In this document: in pieces, positions 25,298-36,425 of the stretch
How positions within the stretch are numbered: the first letter of the stretch is position 1
Layout: every line of letters begins with the position of its first letter
Assembly (NCBI GenBank): GCA_020086605.1
Contig: JACBWW010000028.1
Location: 10,963,987-11,027,986, forward strand
Length of the DNA: 64,000 bases
From: Lanius collurio
Taxonomy: Eukaryota > Chordata > Aves > Passeriformes > Laniidae
Direction: 5' to 3'
Position numbers and translations under genes: made by a program
The notes under the pieces: model-generated
What the model saw: only the letters and a program-made list of their open reading frames with translations
Databases searched by the model: none
Told to the model about the DNA's origin: nothing

Positions 25298-26859
25298 GGT
25301 GTCATCCTAGAATGCATCACAAATGACAAAGTATCAGAAGCAGCTACATTAAATGATGCTATATGACAAAAACCATCCAGAAGTTTTTTGCACAGAAATG
25401 TAGCACTTTCCAACCTCTGGTGCCATTGCATTGCTTATCTGTTCTTTTGTCTAAAAGGAAAATAAAAAAACTTCCATATCTTCTTTAGGGCTTCATTAAC
25501 AAAACTAACAATAACTAGAATTGTTTATGCAAAGAAAAAAAAAAGACCAATGGGCATAAAATAAAAAATCAATCTTGAGAAAGAAAACATAATTTTTTTA
25601 TTAACCCTACAAACTATACAGAATCAAAAATTGACTAGAATGGAAAAATGAGTAGAATCAAAAACTGAATAGAAATATCTCACAGTATTAAATGGAAATA
25701 TTTTAAAAGAAAGAACAACCCCTCCTGATTTGAAGACTATGAACAGAACTGCTTTTGAGTTTTCAGTTGTCCATCAACCTTTACTTCAGTTCCTCAGTGC
25801 ACAGCATAGAAAGTAGTATCTATCTGGGTTGGTTTTTTTCTAAGTCAGATGAACTTACACCACACTGAAAAGATGCAAATTTGGTAGCCATTAGCAACTG
25901 GTATACTGATGGCTCAACTGCAGAAAAGACTATCATGTGCTCTTCTCTCGTGAAACAGTAGAGTAACTGCTGTAACTGCTGTAACCTCTCTGTATCAACT
26001 TCTCCAGGGGCAATTAATCATGATGCAAAAAGGATTATGAGCCTACCCAGGCAATCCTGAGGTTAGACTTTGCAGATTCATCTGATGCCTACACGTAATT
26101 TAAGGAAGGCTTAGTTGCCCAGCAAAAATGTTAAGAGAGACAGGTGACAGCTTAATGCAGAGGAAGGACAGCTCTAAAACATCGAAGACTATCTGACACA
26201 CATGATGCTCTTTGATTCCAGCACAACTTACTGGTAGTGCTGTGTGGACCAGTAGATCAGGAAGGTGGAAAACTCTCCAAATTTTGCAAGGTGGAAAACC
26301 CTCCAAATTTTGCAAGGCGCAGATAATAAAAAGAAATAGCTGACATCTAAATTTACTACAGTTGCTTTATCACATGCATTGCAACTACAATACAACTCTT
26401 AACTAAAGAAGTCACTTAAGAGGTCACAGTAATAGAGAAGGACAAAAATTAGAAAAGGATAAAGATTGCTTCAGCAATAGTATCAATCATAAACTTTTGG
26501 CAAAGATTTCAGCACAAGATCTCTGTGACTTGATAAACAGTACTATATTATAATAATGTCTTTGACAACTCTACAGCTGTGTTCAAAGGCAAATTTAAGG
26601 GAGAAAAATTAGCAGTCATCAGGTTTTAATTGTAGAAAAAAATCTCCAGTGAAGTTAAATTTAATCAAAGCTAAAACTTGTAACAACTTTTAGACTTCTC
26701 AGAGATATTTTGTTTGACTGTAACTGAAGACATAAACTCTCCATTCAAATAATCATGTATTAGATGAGTATTTCAGACAAGAGGATATCTGTTTATTTTT
26801 TTAAAAAAAAAACCCAAAACAACAAAAAAATATACAGCAAAACTCACAATCATCTATAG
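25298..26859. other. AT-rich stretch, no gene seen
   Basis: No supported gene. It holds a 26-bp tandem duplication at 26264-26315 and A-rich runs just before the next LTR (26800-26830). Confidence 0.45.
26264..26315. repeat. 26-bp tandem duplication
   Basis: Two adjacent copies of a 26-bp unit beginning ggtggaaaac, differing at one position (ctctcc versus ccctcc). This suggests a recent local duplication. Confidence 0.9.
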
Positions 26860-28735
26860 TGTAGTGGTTTGGTTCAAAATATCCATTACTTACTTACTTT
26901 CCTTCTGTGAGAAAAGAATTAGGAGAAAGCAAAGCAGGCACAAAATGTAAAAGAATATAAGAAGCTTATTAACAGACCTAAAAGTAAGAAAAAAAAAGTC
27001 AGACTAAACCTTCAGAACACTTCTCTTCCCCTCACCTTTCTCCCTTCTCCCACTGACAATGTAAAAAAACCAACCCTCGAGCTTTTCAGTCAGTTTACCA
27101 CCTCTGTAATAATCTTTTTCAGTTCACATTGGGTGAGGAGTCTCTCTTGCTCATGCTATTGAGACAGGTCCATAAGAAACAATTCTCTCGTGGCTTCAAT
27201 GTCACGAGAAACAGCCACCCGAGTTGGTTCTCTGCTTGCATGTGAAAGTCCCTTCCCTCGACTTACACCTTTTCCCACAACTGTTTTCAAGTGTTTCAAT
27301 TTTGAGCTAATGGGGTATCAGTTGAAGAATGAGCTGTTCAGAAGCAAAGGTTCTCTTCACCTCTCTCTGGGAGCATCTTCATCTCTAGGAACAGAGGTCA
27401 TCTTCTTCCCTGGGAGCACAGCTCTTCATCACTTTTATCTCTCTCTGTTAATTTCTGGTGCAGTCTGGATTAGTCCAGGGCAGATGGTGGGACTGTGTTT
27501 CTAGCCCTGAGGCCATCGGTTCCAGGTGTATTGCACATCCCTCAGTGCAAACTGAGGCCTGCACTCTGGTGCCAAATAAGTGGTGGAAAATGCATTAGTA
27601 ATGTCAATGGTGGCGTACAACTTTGTTGCTTTTGGACTTCAGCTTGTACTGGAGGTCCAACATATCCAGCACAGCAGAGCTCAAGCTTCTCATCAAATCA
27701 CAGCTACTTCAACATTGCTTATCTCAGCACAGGTATTTTTGCTCACAATTGCAGTTTGAATGCTCCATCCCCCATGCTTTCATGAAATTATGAGTACTGT
27801 GATGTCTCATAGTCCATCACCAGAGCTTTACAACAGAATTTCAGCTCCTAGGTTTGAAGCATCTCCTCTTTCTCCTCTCTCAGGATTTCAGCTCTTCCTT
27901 CACTGACTTTAGTATTTTTATGGTGCTTTCTTTATGTGCCTTCACCTTTCCCTCTCCTCTCACCTGGGAGAGGATTGATGTCTGGAGGCTTCATCTACTC
28001 TGGAGGAAACTTACAACACTAAAAGGATTAATCTCACCCAGGCCCCGCAGCTGGAATTTGCTTATCACTGTTGGTCACATGATCTCTGCCGGACAGCGGC
28101 CTCAGATGAATTTCGGCCACACTGGGCAAGGGCCAGCCTGGCCGGGCTGTGCTGCTGGCCAGCCCGCATGTAGCCAGGCTGTGGGGCCAGCCCACACAGA
28201 GCAGGGCCGTGGGTGGGACAGGGCGGCTCCGGGCTGGCTGTCTCGGGTGGGACAGGGCGGCTCCGGGCTGGCTGTCTCGGGTGGGACAGGGCGGCTCCGG
28301 GCTGGCTGTCTCCTGGCCAGCCTGGCCCGCACTGACGGGGCTGCCCCGGGTGTCCGGCGAGCAGAAGCAGCTCAGGTCTCAGCCAAGCCGCGCCACAGCC
28401 GACCTGGCTGGGCCGCACCGAGCAGGGCTCAGCCCGGCCCCGCTGGGCTGCACCGCGGGCCCCTCCACTTACCTGTCCAAAGGCCGGAGGCAAGAGAGCT
28501 TTCCTGGCGTTTGTTCCTTCTTAAATGTGGATCGCAGAGGTGTGTCAAGCTTCTTAAGTGGTTTAAAAAAGTTGCCAATATTCAAACTAGCCATTTAATT
28601 GGTTCTGTCAGGTCTACAGGGAGCTGTAAGCACCTCTTTGCAAAGAATCACAAAGAGAGCCCTCTTTTAACCCAAAGCCCAAACTATGCTAAACCATGTA
28701 GAAAATGGAAATGGTCAGATATGGCAATTTGACTG
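26860..28735 (-). mobile_element. Long solo LTR, avian ERV (about 1.9 kb, minus orientation; right end approximate)
   Basis: The left end is TGTAGTGGTTTGGTTCAAAATA, which I recognise as the 3' terminus of a passerine-type LTR read in reverse. On the minus strand an AATAAG-type polyadenylation signal lies near 26966-26972. A TATA-like CATTTAAGAAGG lies near 28516-28530, in the right order for minus orientation. The promoter half is very GC-rich (28.05-28.5 kb) and contains a 3 x 34 bp tandem repeat. The right boundary is not resolved. I placed it near 28735 because related LTRs have about 200 bp upstream of the TATA-like box. An open frame of 292 codons across its plus strand is an artefact of the GC-rich half. 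Confidence 0.65.
28211..28312. repeat. 3 x 34-bp G-rich tandem repeat inside the LTR
   Basis: Three consecutive identical 34-bp units start at 28211, 28245 and 28279. Each unit contains four G3 runs spaced 1, 3 and 7 bases apart (ggg-t-ggg-aca-ggg-cggctcc-ggg), which fits the usual G-quadruplex pattern on the plus strand. Confidence 0.92.
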
Positions 28736-31089
28736 AATATGAATTTTTTAACAGAGAAGTGTAAAAGATGAGAAGTGCATCATACTGAGCGAAGCACAGC
28801 ACAAGTCATCAGACGTCCTTATGCTGTTGTTCCTACAGCCAGTCTTCTGGCATCTTGGTGACAGCTCATGAAGTGGCACTGGGAAGAAGGCTGTCATGGT
28901 TTCCTCCTTTCTGCAAGGAACTTTCAGGTCATGTCAGGCTCTTCAAGCACCCGAGGTTTTACCTGTGCCTCTCTTCATACATCACAGATGCTGATACCTA
29001 CTGTATCAATATAACAAACCACTTTTGTTTAGTATTTAAATCTTCATAGTTTCATACCACTGCAGAGAGTAGTCTATGAAAAAAACCTGAAGTATCTTAA
29101 CTCTAATAGGTACTCACCCCACAATTTTCAATTCTGGTTTCATAGACACATGGAATCTGATGATTATATATTCTCAAATATCTACAAATGTAATTTCTAA
29201 AGGAAACATTGTCTTGAAATCAAATAATTTGACTCTTCATAATTTCTCTAGTCAAAGATTTTATAGTCTACTTTTGCACCTGCAAAGATCAGTAAGTGCA
29301 TAACCCTTTGGCTACTGATATAAATCTGTTTTCTTTCTTTAGCGTGCAAGGTATTATGATCTTTTCAATTTCTTTTCTCTACTTCTATTTCTCTACGATC
29401 TTTCATTTGTATGTATGTAACTCATCTCACCTGCATGTGAGCATAAAGATCTAGATTTCTTCTTGCCTTTTCCACTTTTAGTCAAATTCAAACACAAACC
29501 AGTTTCAGATGGATTTCACCCGAATATCAAGAAAGAACTTAACTTTTTCCAGAATTTTTACAACTCTTGTGCTTCCTACTGCTCACAACAGAGTTGTCCG
29601 TTAGAGCAGACACTGCATCTTCCATGTTTTACACTCAGATCCTCCCTCTGGCAGCTAATAATAAACACGAATTAATATTTAAAATTCTCCCTTTCATTGA
29701 TCATAAATGGCTTTTTTCATATCAACTTCTCAAGGAGAACATTGGTATCCACTGATGACAAAGTCATAGCTGGCTGAACTGGATTCAGATTCACTAATAT
29801 GAGACTGTCTTATGCCAGCTCAAACCCTCAGACCTTCAAATTCTCAAACTCAAACACAAATCATCTTGCAACTCCTAAAAATTTTTAATAAGAGCCAATC
29901 TAATAATTTAATAATATGAGGATTAAAGAAAGATGAATTTTCAAAAGCTAAAAGGATTGGGCCAGGTCTTCATTTCAAAGCAATTTCAAGAAATTATACG
30001 CAGTCTGAAAAAGAGAGGGATTAAGTTCTATGTACACAATTGTCACTATTAATTGTCCTTGAAATCAAGATCCTACAATCTGATGATTGTAGGATCTGGT
30101 GATTTTCTGTCAAGAACTTAATAGATAATCCCACATCCTCTGGAAAATATTACCAATATCTCCAAAGATTTTATCCAGACAATCTGCATCTAGGGCAGAT
30201 TGAGTAAAAATATTATTGTCTTAAAGAAAATAAGATAATGGATTTTAAGGAGACATAAATAAATTTTCTTATCTTCTTGTGATTGCTTGGGGTTTCCCTC
30301 CCAACATTGTTAAATGGAGTACTTGAAAAATGCATGAAAACTTCTAAAATTCCCATAAATGGCAGAGCTTCCTTGCTAGTATCACTTTCTATTTTTTCAT
30401 TGTTAATTATGGTTCTAACAAGATCTTGAGGTCCCAGATACTTCCATTCTCACCATTTTATTTAACATTATTTTCATTAAATAAATACAGATCAGTGCAG
30501 CCTTTCAGCTTGATATGACTACAAGGGCAATTAAAAGAAAACACAAATATATAAGAAAATAGTTCCAGCATTCAGATAGAATAGTAATAGATCACCAGAT
30601 AAGGGAATTAGTTTGTTCTTTTTATTTTACAGTTGAAATAATTCTGCATCAGCAGACAAAAAGATGAACTTATGCAAGCTTATCCTTCTTCCTCCTCACA
30701 TTTTTGAGAAAGAAATCACTCAGACACTGTTACACGTGGTGCAATTATGTAAAATATGCTTGCATTTTAACACATCACACTATTTTCTGGTGCTGCAGTT
30801 TCCACTGAATTTGTACCATACATAGAAGACTTTCTTGAGAAATAGGCAAATAAGTAAAACCATAAATATAAACATTAGTCGCTCAGCAAAGAGGAGTGGG
30901 CAAACAGGGTCGTGGCATGGCAGGGAGGGTGTGGCACAGCAGTTGATGCAGGCAGGGTGGGCAGGCAGGGCCCAGCCACCCTCCTGGCTCCTTGTCATGG
31001 GTTGGTGGGTGTGGTGTTTTGGTGGAGGGAGTTTTTTTTAGTTTTATGTTGAGTTTTTTCTTCTTTATTCCCAAACTTGGCTAGATTCA
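28736..31089. other. AT-rich stretch, no gene seen
   Basis: No gene is supported. A perfect 13-bp inverted repeat lies at 30068-30097. Some plus-strand frames of 60-75 codons exist with no recognisable feature. Confidence 0.45.
30068..30097. repeat. Perfect 13-bp inverted repeat with 4-nt loop
   Basis: The left arm agatcctacaatc (30068-30080), loop tgat and right arm gattgtaggatct (30085-30097) are exactly complementary. No T-run or gene end is next to it, so no function is assigned. Confidence 0.85.
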
Positions 31090-32570
31090 ACAATGATTTA
31101 CAAGAAGTCAAAAGCCTGTGCTGCTGCTGCCATTGTGGGTGTGCTAACCCAAACAGAGCCTTCCAAGTAGGATACCTGCAGGGAATATCTGAGCCTGGCA
31201 TTAGTACCAGAAGACAGTGCAAAATACACCTGTGTGTGGTGTGAGCAGATAAACAATCTGCTCCGTATGGTGGCAGAGCTTAAGAAATAAGTGGAAAGGC
31301 AAAGGAGTATTAGGGGAGAGTGAAAGAGAAATAGACTGGTGGAGTTACTTGCTTCCTACCCTGAGAGAAGCTCAGGAGGAGTCAGAAGAGCCCCATCCAT
31401 CTTACCATCAGGCAGAAGGAGGAGATCTAGTAGATAGGGAGGAATGGAAACAGGTCCCTGTTCAGAGAGGTAAAAGAAGCCCTTCCTGACTCCTATCACC
31501 TTTCCAGGTACCCTTACAAAATAGGTACAAGGCCCTGGATCTAGAGGGTCAGGTAGATGACACTAGAGAAAATAGTCTGTCTGGAGGGTCTCCCAACTGT
31601 ACTCCATCTGTTGGACACATCACAACCTCAGATATTAAGAAAAGAAGGGTATTTTAGTAGGCAAATCCCTTTGGAGGGGAACTGAGGGCCCTGTATGTCA
31701 ACCGACCCATTCCAGGAAAGTCTGCTACATCCATGGGGCCTGAGAATGGGATATTACCAGGAGATTCACTGAATTAATTCAGCCTTGTGATTATTACCCA
31801 CTGCTGGTCATCAAGGCTGGCAATGATGAGGTTGATAAGGAGGGTTATTAAAATAGGCTTCAAGGCTCTGAGCTGGTTCGCTGATGGGACAAGAGCACAG
31901 ATGGTGTTCTGCTCAATTCCTTCAGTGCAAGGATGAAAGACGAAATGAACAGGAAAACCCATTTTGTTAATAAGTGACTTAAGGACTGGTGCCATCAGCA
32001 GAATTTTGGGTTTTTTCCCATGTAGCCAGCACTTCCCACTGGTGAGACAACACACTGAGTTCTGTGTCCACTTCTGGGCCCCCAGGTCAGGAAGAACACT
32101 GAGGTACTGGAGCAAGCCCAGAGAAGGGCAACAAGGCTGGTGAGGGTCAGAAGCACAAGTCCTGTGACAAGCAGCTGAGGGAGCTGGAGTTGTTTAGCCT
32201 GGAGAAAAGAAGGCTCAGGGGAGACCTTATCAGTCTCTACAACTCCCTGAAAGGAGGTTGTAGCCAGGTGAGGGTCAGTCTCTTCTCCCAAGCAGCCAGG
32301 AATAGAACAGGAGGACACAGTCTTATGCTGCACCAGGGGAGGTTTAAACTGTACATTAGGAAGAAATTCTTCACAGAAAGGGTGACTGGGCATTGGGATA
32401 AGCTGCCTGGGGAGGTAGTGGAGTCACTGATACTGGGGATGTTTAAGAAAAGACTGGACATGGCATTCAGTTCCATGGTCTGGTTGACAAGGCGGTGGTG
32501 TTAGGTCATAGGTTGGACTCTATGACTTTAAAAGCTTTTTCCAAACTAGTTGATTCTGTGATTCTGTGAT
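31090..32570 (+). mobile_element. Internally deleted CR1 LINE (ORF1 region joined to 3' end)
   Basis: The 5' half carries CR1 ORF1 text. At about 31231 the translation reads C-V-W-C-E-Q-I-N-N-L-L-R-M-V-A-E-L-K, matching the cysteine-plus-coiled-coil start of CR1 ORF1. At 31780-31990 there is text resembling the ORF1 esterase-like region. At about 32040 the sequence jumps to the CR1 3' end (gttctgtgtccacttctgggcccc...) and finishes with the tail tgattctgtgattctgtgat at 32551-32570. Most of ORF2 (endonuclease and reverse transcriptase) is missing. Stops interrupt all frames. Keeping ORF1 while losing ORF2 is unusual, because most CR1 copies are simply 5'-truncated. Confidence 0.78.
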
Positions 32571-33358
32571 ATACAGACAAATAAATAAAGCCATAAATGT
32601 AAACATGAGAGACACTGCCCACTAGCTCCTATGGCATTTGTCTGGGGAATTTTGCTTTTCTGTCTTGTTGCACAGTAGTTAGATTGCTTTCAGTACTTCT
32701 AGAAATAAAAGGTGAATGAAATATACATGTTCATGTTACTAGATGATAAATGGCCTACACCTGGTGAGCTAACACAGTGCTTGTTCTCCAAAACTACTGG
32801 CCTGTGGAAAGTTCACGGTGCTCATTGTGTAGGAAGGAGAACTGGAAGCTCACCAGCCTCAGTGTCTAGCCATCTCAGCCAGGTCACCTGAAACACTGGG
32901 ATTCACATCCACCAGGGGCCGCGAGAGAGATTCCCAGGACAAAAGAATGCATGCGTAAAGGGGAGGGGAAATATCTTAACGATTTGGGGGAAATTATTAT
33001 CATATTTATGTTTAGTCCAGGACAATCAATAAATATGTATTGAAATACAGTATATAAACAGAAATTTTCCTGTATTCAGGATGCGTGGCTTTGGGAGGAG
33101 CTATCCTACCATGCATCCAGCCGAATAAATGATGACTGCTTCTTAGTACTACATTGATGTTACAGAGTTTTTTATTTTACCAAATTTTTGGTAACATTAA
33201 AGGCCTTTAAAATTGTGAAGAACATTGATCTAATTCTACAGACCTAATTCACAGCATGACAAGCACAGGATGCTGCCAGTGGGATATGAACGGAACAAGA
33301 GAGTTGTTTTGACTTTGAGCACTTAAATCTTCCTGCTTGTTTTCAGTTACAGATAATA

Positions 33359-33467
33359 AAAAAAAAAAAAAAAATCCCCCAAATAACCAAAACACAAACA
33401 AAAAACCCAACCCCAAACAAACAACAAAAAAATCAAACCAATAAACAAACAACAAACAAAAATATAT
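33359..33467. repeat. A-rich (CAAA)n degenerate tract
   Basis: A19 run followed by irregular CAAA, CCAAA and AACC units to about 33467. Confidence 0.75.
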
Positions 33468-36361
33468 TTTAAAAAAGTCCCACCTTACTAAATTTGGTGG
33501 TTATTTGACTGTTGGCTGTTATTTATACTTTTTACCTAACTGCAGCATCATGTTATGGGTATAGTGATCCTAGTCAAAGCCAGAATTTAACTTTAGGCAG
33601 GTGGATAAAATATTGCGGTAGGAGATAGTCATCTATACTAGAGCATAAACTATATTGACTGGAGGCAGAGGGATCTGAGGGGAAAAGAAAAACTATCATT
33701 AAAAGATAATGTAGTACCTGCGCAAAGAAAGACAACAGGAAAACTTTCCAATAGCTGGAGTAAAACCTAAATTAGTTTTGAGAGTATGGGACTCTAAAAC
33801 TTAGGAATTTTCACAGAGAAAACATCCACTCAATACCTAAATAAATTCACATTTCAGTCTCAGTCCCTCTTATAGTCGCACATTCACCGTACAATTTTAC
33901 TGTCTCTTGATCCACCTACTCCATCCAGATTTCTGTTCATTATTATGAGGATGTTTATTTTCTGCTACTCCTGGCTGAGGTGCTCATAAGCCCCAGTTTA
34001 TATTGTACTCTGTCTATGAGTTAGTACAATTAATAGAAGATTATCCTGAAAGAAAGGAATGTATAACTCAGTTAATTGCTTCACAATACAGTACACTGCC
34101 ATTTAGAACCATTCTCTTTCTTTCCGTTGTAACAGTATGGAAATAAATAACCAATTTTCATAAGTATTAAAAAAAAAAAATCACAGCTTAGTTCATAGTC
34201 TTGGGAATGATAGTACAGAGTCCCTGTATATAATACACATTCACTTGAAAACCCCATTCCATTAGTCCACTCATTTAGATGTGAAATATATCTGGCATAT
34301 GGCATACTTGACACCTGGGGGGAGAAATAGCTAAATAAGATGAGATACAGGGAGAAAGGTTGAAATAGTCTGCTTGGATCAAAATAACAGTTGAAAAGGA
34401 CCAAAAACAATTCCTGTGTTAATTATCTCAGGGTATATCAATCTTAAAAGATTTATGAGCACATCATATTACTCTAGAAAGTATATTTACTATGCATTGT
34501 TAATTAATGGACAGAAAAAACAGCCTGAAAAAGTAAAATCTATTTTATCCACATAGGGTTCCATAATCCACTGCACAACCACCAGTTCATTAAAAGAGAT
34601 AATATTTTGATGAAGATTAAGTGTGATTTAAAATTCACATTTGCCTTTTTCTATTCTGATGTAGGTCTGAATTAAACCTGAAATAGGGATTCTCCAAGAA
34701 GATTTTGACTTAAAACCCACAGTGCTTGCCTTTGCTTTCTTGCTTTCTTCCTTTTCTTTTGATACCTCATCCATTAGTGTCTTTCACATGGGCCTCAAAA
34801 TAAAAAACTCTGCTGTTCAGTGTTAATAAAATTTTTCTGATGCCCACACGTGGAATATTTGGTAATTAAAATCAGAATATCAGAAATACTGTAGAAGTTG
34901 TTAGTGCTTGCAGCTGTTTAGAAAAAATTACCAAGTTATATCTGCTAGTAGGAACATACTCAGACCTAACTATTGCCAGGTTTTTTCCCATATATTTTTG
35001 TACATGACATACCTGCTGAACAAAAAGCACAGTAGGAAGAAATAAAGGAACTGATCAAAAATACAGAGTAAAAACAAGAGAAGTTTTAATATCATTGAAA
35101 TAAGCATGAGGTACAGATATTAAGATGTAATGTAAAAGAAATTAAAATATGCTAAGGGAAAAAAATGTATATGCAAGACATGCAGGCATCTTTAGAGTAG
35201 TATTTATAAAACTAAAATTAATGGCTTCATTGAATGCAATTCCATGTTTAATGAAATAGATGCTGATAAAAATCTGTTGTATTTCCTTGTTGTTTCTTCT
35301 CTTGCTGTATACTAGGAAATTGTTTGTTTCTTTGTGTCTTCACTAATTTTTTTTTTTTTACCTTTCAGACTGGTGTCTGAGACAGATCATCATTCCATGC
35401 AATTTCCATGTATTTTTCACTGATATATGAGTCTCTGAATTTTATCTTAGCAACTGCCTAATCAGTCACTATGGAGACTACTAGGTCCACTTTGCCAAGC
35501 ACATAATAGCTGCATCTAACCTGCTGTATTTTACAAATGGCTGGGCACTTTCACAACAGCATTTAGTCAAGTTTTTCTTTCACTGATCCAGAAGAAAAAA
35601 GAATGATGAAAGACATGGAGGGTAGTTACTAAACTATACACCTACTTGCAAGTTTTGGAACCATCATAGCTAAAAGTGCTGATTAAGGAAGGAGACAAAG
35701 CAATTTAAGGGCTTGCCTTTCTGATAGGCACTTTGCCCAATAGAAACTAGACAGGAACACTGACTTAACTTTACATTTGAATAAATAATGAAGAAGTGAA
35801 ATACTCCCTCTATTGTATTGTTTATTCTCCAGAACAGAAGTATGATATATAACAATTGTTTTCATTATTTCTGCCCCTCTTCTTATGCCTTTTAGCTATC
35901 TATAATTTGGAGGCTGTTTCCTTTCCTATCACATGATGTCTTTTAAGATTTTCTGGTAATCATTACTTTAGATAAAAATTTAAAAACTTCAGAAATAAAG
36001 CATAATGACAGTATGGAACTCTTCTTGCGATAAGTGTCATGCATATGGAGCTGCAGCTACTGAAGGTGAGATTCCCACAACCTCGGAAACTTGGGAAACT
36101 TTTTACCCTGAAGAGGCCATTATCAAGCTGTTGCTACTCAACAAAAGGTACTTTAGAGAGAAACAAAAAGCGGGTTGAGGCTCCATGCTTCCTTTAGCTG
36201 GATTCACCATGGGTATGCCTTTTCTACTGCATAACAAATCAGATGCTCTACAGCTGTGCAGAAGTCTTCATGCATATAAACAGCCAAATTCAGAAGGCAG
36301 TTTCTCAGAAGATCAGTTTCCCAAATGTAAAATGGAGATAATAATGCATTACTCCTCCACA

Positions 36362-36425
36362 AGAACAAAAACAAACAAATGAACTAAACAAAAAACCAAA
36401 ACTAAACTAAACTAAACAAAAACAC
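36362..36425. repeat. A-rich (CAAA/CTAAA)n tract
   Basis: Short A-rich tract with CAAA and CTAAA units (aactaaactaaactaaacaaa). Confidence 0.65.

Noticed and set aside
27854..28732. Open frame of 292 codons, the longest in the window
   Set aside because: It overlaps the GC-rich half of the LTR and the 34-bp tandem repeat. The peptide is repetitive low-complexity sequence with no domain.
32190..32504. 104-codon plus-strand frame
   Set aside because: It is the CR1 C-terminal ORF2 region, part of the truncated element at 31090-32570.
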